From Solirubrobacterales bacterium (GTDB lineage Bacteria; Actinomycetota; Thermoleophilia; Solirubrobacterales; Solirubrobacteraceae): DNA of 51,821 nt. The position numbers and the translations under genes are program-made. The notes under the pieces were generated by a model. That model searched no databases. It was not told the DNA's origin and was given only the letters and a program-made list of their open reading frames with translations. The stretch is from positions 1 to 51,821 of the forward strand of contig PKYB01000071.1 of assembly GCA_003133565.1 (NCBI GenBank), read 5' to 3'. Shown here piece after piece: positions 23,172 through 33,711 of this stretch. Numbering within the stretch: the first letter of the stretch is position 1; each line of letters begins with the position of its first letter.

Positions 23172-26003
23172 CTACTCCTGCGGCCCCGTGTCGCCCTTGC
23201 CGGGCGCCCGTTCGCCTTCGCCGGCCATCCTTTGCCCGCGTCCGCGCCCGCGCCCGCGCCCAGCGCTCGTCGTCCCGGCAACGCCGGCGGCGCCGTTCTC
23301 GCGCAGCGCCTCGGGATGCGAGCCGTTCAGCGAGGACGCGACGTCCGACTGCGCAGCAAGGCGCGCGGGATCGCGCTGACCGTCGCCGTTGACGTTTGCG
23401 CTTCCACCGCGGCGCCGGCGGCGCTTGCTGCGCCCATGGCGCTTGGGGAAGTTGCGCGCCAGCTCGCGCGCCAGCGTCGGTGGCTTGCGCGCCATGCGCG
23501 TGCGTGCTCCCCGCAGCACCTCCTCGGCCTCCGGCGTGTGCGCGAGCGCGGCGGCCAGCAGCGCCGCGGCGAGGCGACGATCCTGCTTGCGTGACGCGTG
23601 CACCAGCCGCCGAGCGTTGCGTGCGTGCGCGGCGCCGGAGGAGTTGACGAGCAGGCCGAGCAGCCGCTTGGTCTCGGGCCAGCGCTGCACCGCGTACTCC
23701 TCGTGGACCTCGCGCGTGTACTCGGCGATCCGCCAGATCCAGGCGTTGGCTTGGTCGCGCCGGCCGATCCGCTTGTCGACCATGGCCTGGAGCATGATCT
23801 TCGCGCCCTCGCGCCGCTCCTCGCGCACCCAGGTGCCGATGATGTCGATCGCCGTGTCGAAGGCGTCGGGATCGCGAGCGGCAGCGATCTCAGCCAGCGC
23901 CTTCAGCCGCAGCTGGGGGTTCTTGTTGCGCTGCACCGCGGTGATCAGGAAGCGCCGGCGCAGTTCGCCGTCGCGATCGAAGTGCAGCATCGCGCGGGCG
24001 CGCCGCCAGCCGGCAGCCTGCACGCGCGCACCGGCGAGCGCCGCCCAGACGTGCTGCTCGCCATAGTCGAGGTGCTCGACGGCGATCCGCCAAAGCTCGC
24101 GCTCGAAGACCTCGGCGCGGCGCTCGGGCTCGGCGCAGACCGGTAGCACCCGGCGCTCGACGCGCACGCGACGGCCGCGACCGCGGCGCACCGGGCCAAC
24201 GACGATTGCCCCGCCGCGGTAGACGTCACGGTCAAGCAGCGAGTGCAGCGTCACAACGGGGTCGTCGTGCTTGGTCGCCGGGTGGACGAAATCGACGACG
24301 AGCCCGGCTTCCTTGCCCGGATGGCGGCGCGTCACGCGCCCGACGCGCTGCTGGTAGATGCGTTTGGATGCCGTCGGCGCGAGGTGGATGCAGACCGTCG
24401 CGCGCGGCGAGTTCCAGCCCTCGGCGAGCAGCTGCGCGTTGATCAGGACGTCGATGTCGCCGCGCTCGTAGCGCGCGAGAACGGTCGCCAGCTCGCGCTT
24501 GGGCGTCTCGCCGGAAACCGCTTGCGCCTTGAGCCCCTCGGCACGGAAGGCCTCGGCGAGGTTGTAGGCATGGCGCACGCCGGCGGCGTAGACAACCCCC
24601 GGCACGCCGTTGAAGCGCGTCTTGTAGAGGCTTGCGACGGCCATGTTGAAGGGCGTCTGGTCGAGCAGCTCGGCGAGCATCTCCTGGTCGAACTCGACGT
24701 CCACCTCACCGCGACGTAGCGGCACCTTGGCGATCGTGCGCACACCCGGGCCGGGCGGGATCCGCACGCAGCGCAGCGGCGAGATGACGCCGCGTCGCGC
24801 CGCCTGGGCGAGATCGAAGCGCGAGGTCTGCGTCGGGAAGAGATCGGTGACGTGGCGGGCGATCAGAGCGCCGGTTGCCGTCATGCCGATGAACACGGGG
24901 CCGGTCCAGGCGCGGATCGCCGCGCTCGTCTTCTCGCCCAGAGCCGTGTGGGCCTCGTCGCAGATGACGATCGAGTAGGCGTTTGAGATGTTGCCCGCGT
25001 TGCGCACGAACCACTGATAGGTCTCGACCGTCACAGGGCCGTTGGGGCTGTCGGCGTCCCCGAGCAGCGCCGGTGCGATCCGCTTCTTGTAGCCGCGGTC
25101 GCGCAATTCGCCGTTGAACTGGTCGACGAGGTTGCGCCGGTGCGTGAGGATCAGGATGCCGCCGGTGCGCGAGGCTTCGACGAAACCCAGCGCGGCGACG
25201 GTCTTGCCGGCGCCGGTCGCATGCTCGAACCAGAAGCGCTTGGCGGCGTTGGGATCCTCGGGCTGCTCGGCTAGCTGCTCATCATCGGTGGGAGCCTCGC
25301 TGTCGTCCTCCTCGTCCCAGCCGTCGAGGGCTGCCTCGGCTTCGGCGCGGTCGAGCTCGGCCTCCAGCTCGGCGTCGACGTCTTCCCGCTCATCGTCGTC
25401 CTCGTCTTCGTCGTCGTCCTCATCGGGAGCTCGCTGGAACTCCTCCTCGTCGTCCTCGTACTCGTCCTCGTCTTCGCCCGGCGGCTCCTCGTCCTCCTCG
25501 ACCTCGGCCACCTCGAGCGAGCCGTTGGCGGCGAGCTCGACGACTGCCAACCCGTCTTCCTCCGCCTCGTCCGCTGCCTCTTCCTCGCCGAGAATCGAGG
25601 CGTCGGCGAGAACGTCGCGCACGACAGCGCCGTTTTTGTCGCCGTTGCCGTTGCGCGAGAGGGCTTCGGCGAGCAGCGCGGTCAGCGTCCCCGAGAGCGC
25701 GTCGACCTGGTGGGCGGAGAGCAGGGTGCCGTCGGCGAGCTTCGGCTCTTCTTCGGAGAGCACGCGCTCGAGGCCCAGTAGCAGCGAGAAGTGGCGCCGC
25801 CACGCCGGCGAGGGAACCTTCAGGCCGGCGTCGAGCTCGCTGAGCGCCTGATCGAGCGCGCGGCGCCGTGGCGTACCCGGCGCGAGCGCGACCGCGGCAT
25901 CCTCGCCGGGGTAGACGAAGGGCTCGCGCGTGAACGCTTCCGCGCGAGCAATGTCGGCATCGTTGGGAAGGGCCGTGGCGGCCACTGAGATCGGTTCGGC
26001 CAT
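23172..26003 (-). CDS. SF2 DEAD/DEAH-type helicase with hyperacidic linker and RG-rich tail
   Basis: About 943 residues. The helicase core begins with Walker A ATGAGKT (about residue 263). It continues with CDEAH (about residue 348), a GMTATG motif III-like segment, and a second RecA lobe ending QRVGRVTRR (motif VI, about residue 553). Between an alpha-helical N-terminus and the core lies a stretch of about 115 residues (roughly 135-250) that is mostly Asp and Glu. After the core come about 250 helical, Arg-rich residues resembling HEAT-type repeats, then a basic tail (KRRRRRGG) and RGRGRGRG near the end. I chose the ATG at 26003; an upstream TTG at 26048 adds 15 residues. The substrate is unknown, and an RNA or DNA role cannot be separated by sequence alone. 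Confidence 0.85.
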   Translation of the reverse strand: MAEPISVAATALPNDADIARAEAFTREPFVYPGEDAAVALAPGTPRRRALDQALSELDAGLKVPSPAWRRHFSLLLGLERVLSEEEPKLADGTLLSAHQVDALSGTLTALLAEALSRNGNGDKNGAVVRDVLADASILGEEEAADEAEEDGLAVVELAANGSLEVAEVEEDEEPPGEDEDEYEDDEEEFQRAPDEDDDEDEDDDEREDVDAELEAELDRAEAEAALDGWDEEDDSEAPTDDEQLAEQPEDPNAAKRFWFEHATGAGKTVAALGFVEASRTGGILILTHRRNLVDQFNGELRDRGYKKRIAPALLGDADSPNGPVTVETYQWFVRNAGNISNAYSIVICDEAHTALGEKTSAAIRAWTGPVFIGMTATGALIARHVTDLFPTQTSRFDLAQAARRGVISPLRCVRIPPGPGVRTIAKVPLRRGEVDVEFDQEMLAELLDQTPFNMAVASLYKTRFNGVPGVVYAAGVRHAYNLAEAFRAEGLKAQAVSGETPKRELATVLARYERGDIDVLINAQLLAEGWNSPRATVCIHLAPTASKRIYQQRVGRVTRRHPGKEAGLVVDFVHPATKHDDPVVTLHSLLDRDVYRGGAIVVGPVRRGRGRRVRVERRVLPVCAEPERRAEVFERELWRIAVEHLDYGEQHVWAALAGARVQAAGWRRARAMLHFDRDGELRRRFLITAVQRNKNPQLRLKALAEIAAARDPDAFDTAIDIIGTWVREERREGAKIMLQAMVDKRIGRRDQANAWIWRIAEYTREVHEEYAVQRWPETKRLLGLLVNSSGAAHARNARRLVHASRKQDRRLAAALLAAALAHTPEAEEVLRGARTRMARKPPTLARELARNFPKRHGRSKRRRRRGGSANVNGDGQRDPARLAAQSDVASSLNGSHPEALRENGAAGVAGTTSAGRGRGRGRGQRMAGEGERAPGKGDTGPQE

Positions 26004-26132
26004 CGATGGCTCTGACGTCAAAGGGAGGAGAGTCGCTGGACGGACCAAGCGACTCGGCGTACCGGCCGGCGGCCGGGCGCGGTGGATGCCAACTGACGAG
26101 GCGTCCGCTTTACATCAGGGAAGATAGCGCAC

Positions 26133-26720
26133 GTGGGACACGGATCCGTCACCGCTACGCAGATTTCTTGTCTGGGCCTCGTGCTTCTCACTCTGGCGCT
26201 CGCGGGCTGCGGCTCGGTCGCGCACAACGGCGCACCGAGCGCGGCGCAGCTGGCGGCCGACTTCAAGGGCTCGCCGGCCCCCCTGGCCTCACTCCACGCC
26301 AAGGCAAACCGCCTGCTCGGCGGCGGCGTCCGGGCGTTTGAGGCGCAGCTGCGCGCGCTCCGCGGCTACCCCGTTCTCGTCAATAAATGGGGCTCCTGGT
26401 GTCCGCCCTGCCGGCAGGAGTTCCCGATCCTCCAGCAGGTCTCGGCGGCGCTCGGCCGCCGCGTGGCCTTCATCGGCGTTGACGTCCACGAGCCCGACGC
26501 CAGCGCCGGCGCCGCCTGGCTGCGCCGCTTTCCGCTGAGCTATCCGAGCTTTGCCGACAGGTCGGGCGCCGTAAACGAAGCGCTCGGCGCGGCGAGCGTC
26601 CCCGACACCCCCGTGACCTACTTCTACGACGGCGCCGGCAACCAGATCTTCTTTCACTTTGGGCCCTACCTCTCGGCAGCCTCGCTCGAGCACGACCTCC
26701 GCATCTACCTTGGTGCCTGA
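26133..26720 (+). CDS. TlpA/ResA-like thiol-disulfide lipoprotein
   Basis: A 195-residue exported thioredoxin-fold protein. A signal peptide with lipobox LALAGC (Cys at about residue 26) predicts a membrane-anchored lipoprotein. The active site is WCPPC (about residues 90-94) and the cis-Pro loop reads VPDTPVTYFYD. Such proteins reduce apocytochrome c cysteines for heme attachment or keep other extracytoplasmic thiols reduced, which suits the cytochrome-maturation cluster upstream. The GTG start precedes the signal peptide. The 3' end overlaps the galT-like start by 8 bp. Confidence 0.9.
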   Translation: MGHGSVTATQISCLGLVLLTLALAGCGSVAHNGAPSAAQLAADFKGSPAPLASLHAKANRLLGGGVRAFEAQLRALRGYPVLVNKWGSWCPPCRQEFPILQQVSAALGRRVAFIGVDVHEPDASAGAAWLRRFPLSYPSFADRSGAVNEALGAASVPDTPVTYFYDGAGNQIFFHFGPYLSAASLEHDLRIYLGA

Positions 26721-27687
26721 GCTCCGCATCGATCCGCTGAGCGGGCTGCGCACGATCATCGCTCCCGATCGCGCGGACCGCCCGATGCAAAAGCCCGCGC
26801 ATCGCGACCCTCCCGCGGCCGCCGCCGACCCCTTCGCCGAGGGCAACGAGAGCCAGACGCCGCCGGAGCTCTATGCACTGCGCAGCGAGGATTCGCGCGC
26901 CAACGCCCCGGGCTGGCAGGTGCGCGTTTTCGAAAACCTCTACCCGGCCCTCGGGGGCGAGCTTTTGGTGGCGGAGCGGGACGCGAACCCCGATCTCTTC
27001 ACGACGATGCCCGCGAGCGGATCCCACGAGGTGATCGTCAACTCGTCGCGTCCGGTCAGCGCGCTCGCCGCACTCAGCGCGGTGGAGCTCGAGCAGGCGG
27101 TCGAGGTTTGGCGCGAGCGCATGCGCGAGCACTCAGACGCGGCTTGCGTCCATATGATCGTCAACGAAGGAGTCGACGGCGGGACATCGATCGCGCACAC
27201 CCACGCGCAACTTTTCGCCCTCCCTTTCGTGCCCGCGCTGATCGCTCGCGAACGCGAGCGCTTCGGCGCCTACGCGACGCGCACGATGGGGCAGAACCTG
27301 CTCGCCGACCTGATCCAGGAGGAGGTTCGCCGCGGCGAGCGGATCATCGCGATCGACGACGAGGCGGTGCTGATCGCGCCGTTCGCCTCGGCGCTGCCCT
27401 ACCAGCTGATGCTCGCGCCGCGGCGTCCGGCGCCGCGTTTCGAGGGCGACGGTGCGAGCGGTGCGGCGCTGCTGCACGACGGCTTGACGCGGCTTGCGCG
27501 CCTGCTCGGGTCCTCGCCGCCGCTCAACCTCTGGGTTCGCACCGCGCCGCGCGGGGCCGAGCACTTCTGCTGGCGGATCGATGTGCTGCCGCGCCTGACC
27601 GCGCTCGCCGGGCTCGAGCTCGGCACCGGCGTGCATCTCAACAGCGTCGCACCCGAGCGCGCCGCGGCGGAGCTGCGCGCAGCGTGA
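26713..27687 (+). CDS. galT: Galactose-1-phosphate uridylyltransferase-like protein (HIT superfamily)
   Basis: 324 residues. GalT enzymes exchange UMP between UDP-glucose and galactose-1-phosphate. The opening PELRIDPLSGLRTIIAPDRADRP and ENLYPALGG match the family, and the nucleotidyl-transfer His lies in IAHTHAQLFALP (HxHxQ, about residue 175). The family usually has HPH; here the middle residue is Thr. The second domain has PYQLMLAPRR and AEHFCWRIDVLPR. An ADP-glucose phosphorylase-like activity is possible. The GTG at 26713 starts inside the TlpA-like gene (8 bp overlap); the stop overlaps dtd by 4 bp. Confidence 0.8.
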   Translation: MPELRIDPLSGLRTIIAPDRADRPMQKPAHRDPPAAAADPFAEGNESQTPPELYALRSEDSRANAPGWQVRVFENLYPALGGELLVAERDANPDLFTTMPASGSHEVIVNSSRPVSALAALSAVELEQAVEVWRERMREHSDAACVHMIVNEGVDGGTSIAHTHAQLFALPFVPALIARERERFGAYATRTMGQNLLADLIQEEVRRGERIIAIDDEAVLIAPFASALPYQLMLAPRRPAPRFEGDGASGAALLHDGLTRLARLLGSSPPLNLWVRTAPRGAEHFCWRIDVLPRLTALAGLELGTGVHLNSVAPERAAAELRAA

Positions 27688-28118
27688 GGGCGTTGGTGCA
27701 ACGCGTCACGCGCGCGAGCGTCACCGTCGACGGCGAGACCATCGCCGCGATCTCTGCCGGAATGCTCGTGCTACTGGGGATCACGCACAGCGATGACCGC
27801 GACTGCGCCGAGCGCCTGGCGGCCAAGGTCCGTGCACTGCGCATCTTCGCCGACGCGGAGGGGCGGATGAACGAGTCGCTCGGCGAGCGCGAGGTCTGCT
27901 GCGTGAGCCAGTTCACGCTTTACGCCGACACCCGGCGTGGCACGCGGCCGAGCTTTGTGGCCGCGGCAGACTCCGAGCACGCGCGTCCGCTGTACGAGCA
28001 CTTCTGCGAGCAGCTCGGCGCCGCGCGTGGCCGCTTTGGCGCAATGATGCTGGTCGAGCTCGTAAACGACGGCCCCGTCACGGTGCTGCTAGAGGCCGAG
28101 ACGTCCGCGGGTAGCTAA
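27684..28118 (+). CDS. dtd: D-aminoacyl-tRNA deacylase
   Basis: A 144-residue cytoplasmic proofreading enzyme that hydrolyses D-amino acids (and glycine misacylated on tRNA) from tRNA. It has the opening VQRVTRASVTVDGE, the SQFTLYAD motif with the catalytic-site Ser-Gln, RGTRPSFVAAA, and the cross-subunit Gly-cisPro motif in VNDGPVTVLLE, where the family usually has NxGPVT. The length is normal for DTD. The GTG overlaps the preceding stop by 4 bp (GTGA); an in-frame upstream extension runs inside the galT-like gene and is rejected. The ROK kinase gene follows after 1 bp. Confidence 0.95.
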   Translation: MRALVQRVTRASVTVDGETIAAISAGMLVLLGITHSDDRDCAERLAAKVRALRIFADAEGRMNESLGEREVCCVSQFTLYADTRRGTRPSFVAAADSEHARPLYEHFCEQLGAARGRFGAMMLVELVNDGPVTVLLEAETSAGS

Positions 28119-28119
28119 G

Positions 28120-29154
28120 GTGAACAGTGCAATGTCGCCGTCAGCCCGTACTCTCCGCCTGCGCGGGGGCATAGACCTCGGCGGCACGAAGATCGAGGCG
28201 ATCGTCGTCGATTCGCGCCACAAGGTCCTCGGTAGCGCGCGCGTCCCGACACCGACCAGCGGTGGCCCGCCCGATGTAGCGACGGCGATGTCCGGCGTGA
28301 TGACCGAGGCCGCGGTGGCGGCGGGCGTCGAGGTCAGCGCGCTCGTCGGCGTCGGCGTTGGCTCGCCCGGCGAGATCGACGCCAAAGCCGGGACGGTCAC
28401 CGGCGCGGGCAACCTCCCTGGCTGGACGGGCAAGTTTGAGCTCGGCGAGAAACTCGAGGAGCTGCTGGGGGTCCCCGTCGCGCTCGGCAACGACGTCGAG
28501 GTCGCCACCAACGCCGAGCTCAAGCTCGGCGCCGGAAAGCCCTACCAGTCGCTGATCGGCGTCTTCTGGGGCACGGGCATCGGCGGCGGCGTGATCCTTG
28601 ACCACAAGCCCTGGCTCGGCCGCGGTGACGCCGGCGAGATCGGCCACACCGTGGTGCGCCAGGGCGGGCGGCGCTGCACGTGTGGGCGGCGTGGGTGCGT
28701 CGAGGCCTACGCCGGCCGCGCGGCGATGGAAATCCACGCGCGCAAGCTGCACGAGGCCGGGCGGCATACGGCGCTGTTCGAGATCATGCACGAGCGCGGC
28801 CGCGACCGGCTGACGAGCGGGATCTGGCAGCGCGCCCTCGAGGCCAACGATCAGCTCGCCCACAAGCTGATCGACACGGCCGTCAAGGTGCTCGGCGCCG
28901 GCATCGCCTCCGCGGTCAACCTGCTCGACGTCGAGGCCGTGATCATCGGTGGCGGACTCGGTGTCCGCTTCGGCGAGCCATACGTCGAGCGCATCTCCGC
29001 CGCGATGCGCCCGCACCTGTTCGTCGACGACCGCCCGCCGCGGGTCCACCTGGCGGGACTCGGTGACCTCGGCGGCGCGCTCGGTGCCGCGCTGATCGCG
29101 CCGACACGCAGGCCGGCAGCAAAGGTCGCCGTAGCGACCGCGACAACGGAGTAA
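28120..29154 (+). CDS. ROK family sugar kinase (glucokinase-like)
   Basis: A 344-residue cytoplasmic kinase that phosphorylates a hexose such as glucose with ATP. It has the phosphate-binding loop GIDLGGTKIEAI, GVGVGSPGEID, the sugar-site Asn-Asp in LGNDVEVATNAE, GVFWGTGIGGGVI, EIGHT, and the ROK zinc motif CTCGRRGCVEAYAGR with all Cys present. IIGGGLGVRFGEPY comes near the end. There is no N-terminal helix-turn-helix, so this is a kinase and not a ROK repressor. GTG at 28120 or ATG at 28132 may start it. It lies directly between dtd and ftsH on the same strand, so it may share a transcript with ftsH. Confidence 0.92.
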   Translation: MNSAMSPSARTLRLRGGIDLGGTKIEAIVVDSRHKVLGSARVPTPTSGGPPDVATAMSGVMTEAAVAAGVEVSALVGVGVGSPGEIDAKAGTVTGAGNLPGWTGKFELGEKLEELLGVPVALGNDVEVATNAELKLGAGKPYQSLIGVFWGTGIGGGVILDHKPWLGRGDAGEIGHTVVRQGGRRCTCGRRGCVEAYAGRAAMEIHARKLHEAGRHTALFEIMHERGRDRLTSGIWQRALEANDQLAHKLIDTAVKVLGAGIASAVNLLDVEAVIIGGGLGVRFGEPYVERISAAMRPHLFVDDRPPRVHLAGLGDLGGALGAALIAPTRRPAAKVAVATATTE

Positions 29155-29159
29155 GGGAC

Positions 29160-31202
<2,043 letters not shown>

Positions 31203-31227
31203 ACGCATATCCTCCGCGACGACTGCG

Positions 31228-31830
31228 ATGCCACCCAACGCTCAGATAGTTCCGCGCTACGTCGCCGAGCCACCGCAGGCGCCGGCGCCGACCGGCGCCT
31301 TTGCGGACCGCCTGCGCGGCGAGTTCCTTGGCGCCGCGGCGCAGCTGGACGGACTCGACGAGCCGGGCGAGCTGTCGTTCTTTCCCGACCGCACCTGGCA
31401 CGGTCACACCTACATCCCGATCACCGGGGGCACGGAAGCCGGGCTCGAGGTCTACGGCTACGTGTTTTTCGCGGTCCCCGAGGACGGCGGCGAGCCGACC
31501 GAATTTGCCGCCTACGCCGACTACACCGACGAGACCGCCGAGCGCAACCCCGATTGGCAGCTCGACATCAGCGACGAGGTGATTGGCGGCTGGCGCGGCC
31601 TCGACGGCAGCGTTGCGTCGATGACCCTGGTCTGGGGCCGGGCGATGATCGGCGAGGGGACCGTCGCGACCGCGGAGCTCGGCGAGCTGACCGTGGACGA
31701 ATGCTCGCTGCAGGGCGAGCGCTTTACGCTGCTCGCCCCCGACGGCGTCGGCGGTGCACTGCTCGAGGTTCGCCTCTACTCCGCCGCGGGCCGCGAGCTC
31801 GCCCGCGAGTCGCTCTACGACGAGGAGTGA
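31228..31830 (+). CDS. Hypothetical acidic protein
   Basis: A 200-residue soluble-looking protein of unknown function. It has no signal peptide, membrane helix or familiar catalytic motif. A Pro/Ala-rich opening (AEPPQAPAPTGAF) is followed by beta-rich sequence with many Asp, Glu, Gly and aromatic residues (GHTYIPITGGTEAGLEVYGYVFF, split by loops). The fold looks compact and beta-dominated. The ATG at 31228 lies 25 bp after ftsH with no clear Shine-Dalgarno, and the frame extends upstream into ftsH. The position suggests co-transcription with ftsH, and tRNA-Arg follows. A homologue search is needed for any functional name. Confidence 0.75.
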   Translation: MPPNAQIVPRYVAEPPQAPAPTGAFADRLRGEFLGAAAQLDGLDEPGELSFFPDRTWHGHTYIPITGGTEAGLEVYGYVFFAVPEDGGEPTEFAAYADYTDETAERNPDWQLDISDEVIGGWRGLDGSVASMTLVWGRAMIGEGTVATAELGELTVDECSLQGERFTLLAPDGVGGALLEVRLYSAAGRELARESLYDEE

Positions 31831-31854
31831 GATCCTCAGGGCCAGCCGTTCTCC

Positions 31855-31926
31855 GCCCTCGTAGTCCAATGGACAAGACGGCCGCCTCCTAAGCGGCAAA
31901 TCCAGGTTCGACTCCTGGCGGGGGCA
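31855..31926 (+). tRNA. tRNA-Arg(CCT)
   Basis: A full cloverleaf is visible: acceptor GCCCTCG (31855-31861) with CGGGGGC (31919-31925) and discriminator A. The anticodon stem is GCCGC/GCGGC around loop CTCCTAA (31886-31892), anticodon CCT, reading AGG. The T loop is TTCGACT in TCCAGG/CCTGG-type pairing. CCA is not encoded. Confidence 0.95.
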
Positions 31927-31959
31927 TCGAAGCGCGCCCGCCGCGATTTCGTTGCCCGC

Positions 31960-32322
31960 TCAGGGAGCGTTCTGCTGCCAGATGCCGATGGTGTTGCCGG
32001 CTGGGTCGCGGAGCGTTGCAACCGTGAGATTGCCTTCGGGGTAGGGCGGCATTGAGACCTCGCCTCCGTTGGCTCTGGCCTTTTCGAGGGTCTCCCCGAC
32101 CGAGTCGACGTAGATGTAGGGACGGATGCCCTCGTCGCCGACTGGCTCCTGGTCGGTTACCCAGCGGCCGATCACGTGCCCGCTACCGTCGCTGAAGCGC
32201 TCCTCGGCGAGCGTCCAGTTGAAGACAGCCGCGTAGAACTCCGACGCACTCGCGATGTCCTTCGCCGGGATGTGCAGGTAGCTGATCGAGTCGCGGCGGA
32301 AGACCGAGGGATGGTCCGTCAT
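31960..32322 (-). CDS. VOC family (glyoxalase/bleomycin-resistance fold) protein
   Basis: A 120-residue single VOC domain. The first beta-strand ends YLHIPAKDIASASEFYAAVFNWTL, the classic VOC opening with a His in a metal-binding position. The second half has PYIYVDSVGETLEKARANGGEV and RDPAGNTIGIWQ, where Glu/Gln metal ligands usually lie. The substrate is unknown; the 'predicted enzyme related to lactoylglutathione lyase' group is the best fit. The ATG overlaps the pyrE stop by 4 bp, so the two are likely co-translated. Confidence 0.88.
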   Translation of the reverse strand: MTDHPSVFRRDSISYLHIPAKDIASASEFYAAVFNWTLAEERFSDGSGHVIGRWVTDQEPVGDEGIRPYIYVDSVGETLEKARANGGEVSMPPYPEGNLTVATLRDPAGNTIGIWQQNAP

Positions 32323-32864
32323 CTGGGCCGCTCCGGGTAGATGTCGTCGATCGTGGTGAGCGCGACGTAGGGTGCACCGGCGGCGGCCTCGATCGCTGCG
32401 GCACCGCCGCTCAGGCGGTCGAGCACGCTGACGACGCCGCAGATCGAGCGCCCCTCCTCCTGGAGTGCGGCGATCGAGGCGAGCGTCGAGCCGCCCGTGC
32501 TGACGACATCCTCGACGACCATGCAGCGGTCGTCCGCACTCAGCAGCGGACCCTCGATGCGCCGGCTCAGGCCGTGCGCCTTGACCTCCTTGCGGACAAA
32601 GAAGGCCTTGCCGTCAAAGCCGGCGGCAAGCGCGGCGCAGGCGGGGGCGTCGGCGCCCATCGTCATGCCGCCGACCGCGGTCGCGTCCCACTCGCGGGCC
32701 CGGGCCGCGAGCAGCTCGCCGAGCGCGCCAAACCCGGCGGGCAGCAGGAGCGCGCGCTTCGCATCGACGTAGTAGGAGGCGCGCTGTCCGCTGGTCAGAA
32801 CGACATCGCCGATCACCAAGGCGTGCTCACGTAGCTCGGCTATGAGTCTTTGCCGCGCGTCCAT
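32319..32864 (-). CDS. pyrE: Orotate phosphoribosyltransferase
   Basis: A 181-residue enzyme that makes orotidine monophosphate from orotate and PRPP in pyrimidine synthesis. It has the substrate-site TSGQRASYYVDAKRALL, AVGGMTMGADAPACA, the catalytic loop RKEVKAHGLSRRIEG, and the PRPP-binding motif MVVEDVVSTGGSTLASI. The start is the ATG at 32864; a longer open frame continues upstream but adds only low-complexity sequence. It precedes and overlaps the VOC gene, downstream of the CPBP protease gene. Confidence 0.94.
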   Translation of the reverse strand: MDARQRLIAELREHALVIGDVVLTSGQRASYYVDAKRALLLPAGFGALGELLAARAREWDATAVGGMTMGADAPACAALAAGFDGKAFFVRKEVKAHGLSRRIEGPLLSADDRCMVVEDVVSTGGSTLASIAALQEEGRSICGVVSVLDRLSGGAAAIEAAAGAPYVALTTIDDIYPERPR

Positions 32865-32886
32865 CGGCGCCGATCCTAGCGGCGCG

Positions 32887-33711
32887 CTAGGCGAAGCGCA
32901 CACGCGCGACGCGCAGGCCAAACACGAGCGTGAGCGAGATCAGCGCCAGCGCGCCGACGAAGAGGACTGGGATCTGCCAGCCCCAGCTTTCGTTCAGCCC
33001 GAGCGCGATCGAGTTATTGAGCGCGTGCAGCGCGATGCATGGATACAGGGAGCCGGCCCACTGGCGGATCAGGCACAGGATCACGCCGAGCAGGCCGAGC
33101 GGGACGAGGTCCACGGCCGGTGCCGAGCCGACGTGCACGGCGCCAAAGAGCACACCGGTGATCGCCGCGGCGATCCAGGGGCCGCGCCAGTTGCGCAGGG
33201 CGCCAAAGATGAAGCCGCGGAAAAGGAACTCCTCGCAGATCGGTGCGAGCACGCAGGTCACGAGGCACGCCGCGAGCACGCCGATTGCGCCGGCGTGGCC
33301 GCCGATGTCGGTGACCAGCTTCTTCTCCGAGCTCGGAGTGTTGAGCAGCGCGGCCCAGATCGCCGAGATGACGATGAACGTGAGGTAGGCGCCGAACACC
33401 ACCACGACCGCCTGCCACCAGACGCGGACGCGGCGTAAACCAAACTGCTCGGGCCGCGGTCGCGCGACCCACGAGGCGATCCAGATCGCACTCAAAACGA
33501 ACCCAACCTCCTCGGCGAAGGTGGCGAGGTCGAGCACTGCAGGGGGTGGGCTCGTGAGGCTGGCGCCGGTGCTGTGTCCAATCACGACGATGATTACGCC
33601 GGTGACGATCGAGGCAATGAAACCAACGGCGAGGGCGAGCGGTCCGTACCACGGATTCCAAGCTCCCGACCCGCTCGCGGCGTCCTCGTCCGCTTGCACC
33701 GCGCTCACCAT
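32887..33711 (-). CDS. CPBP family intramembrane metalloprotease
   Basis: A 274-residue membrane protein with about eight hydrophobic segments. It has the CAAX-protease/bacteriocin-processing signature EEFLFRGFIFGALRNW (motif 1, EExxxR, about residue 175), GVLFGAVHVG (motif 2, FxxxH) and LHALNNSIAL (motif 3, HxxxN). These residues bind the catalytic metal in this family. Its substrate is unknown; relatives act in prenyl-protein processing, immunity to bacteriocins, or regulation. The ATG overlaps the upstream HAD gene by 7 bp. Confidence 0.9.
   Translation of the reverse strand: MVSAVQADEDAASGSGAWNPWYGPLALAVGFIASIVTGVIIVVIGHSTGASLTSPPPAVLDLATFAEEVGFVLSAIWIASWVARPRPEQFGLRRVRVWWQAVVVVFGAYLTFIVISAIWAALLNTPSSEKKLVTDIGGHAGAIGVLAACLVTCVLAPICEEFLFRGFIFGALRNWRGPWIAAAITGVLFGAVHVGSAPAVDLVPLGLLGVILCLIRQWAGSLYPCIALHALNNSIALGLNESWGWQIPVLFVGALALISLTLVFGLRVARVRFA

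Noticed and set aside
25250-25600. Simple-sequence CT/GA repeat (microsatellite)
   Set aside because: The tract is in frame and encodes the Asp/Glu-rich linker of the helicase; it is not a pure repeat.
32875-32891. CCTAGC-GGCGC-GCTAGG dyad as a terminator
   Set aside because: The 6-bp stem overlaps the CPBP stop codon and has no T run; such short dyads are expected by chance in this GC-rich sequence.
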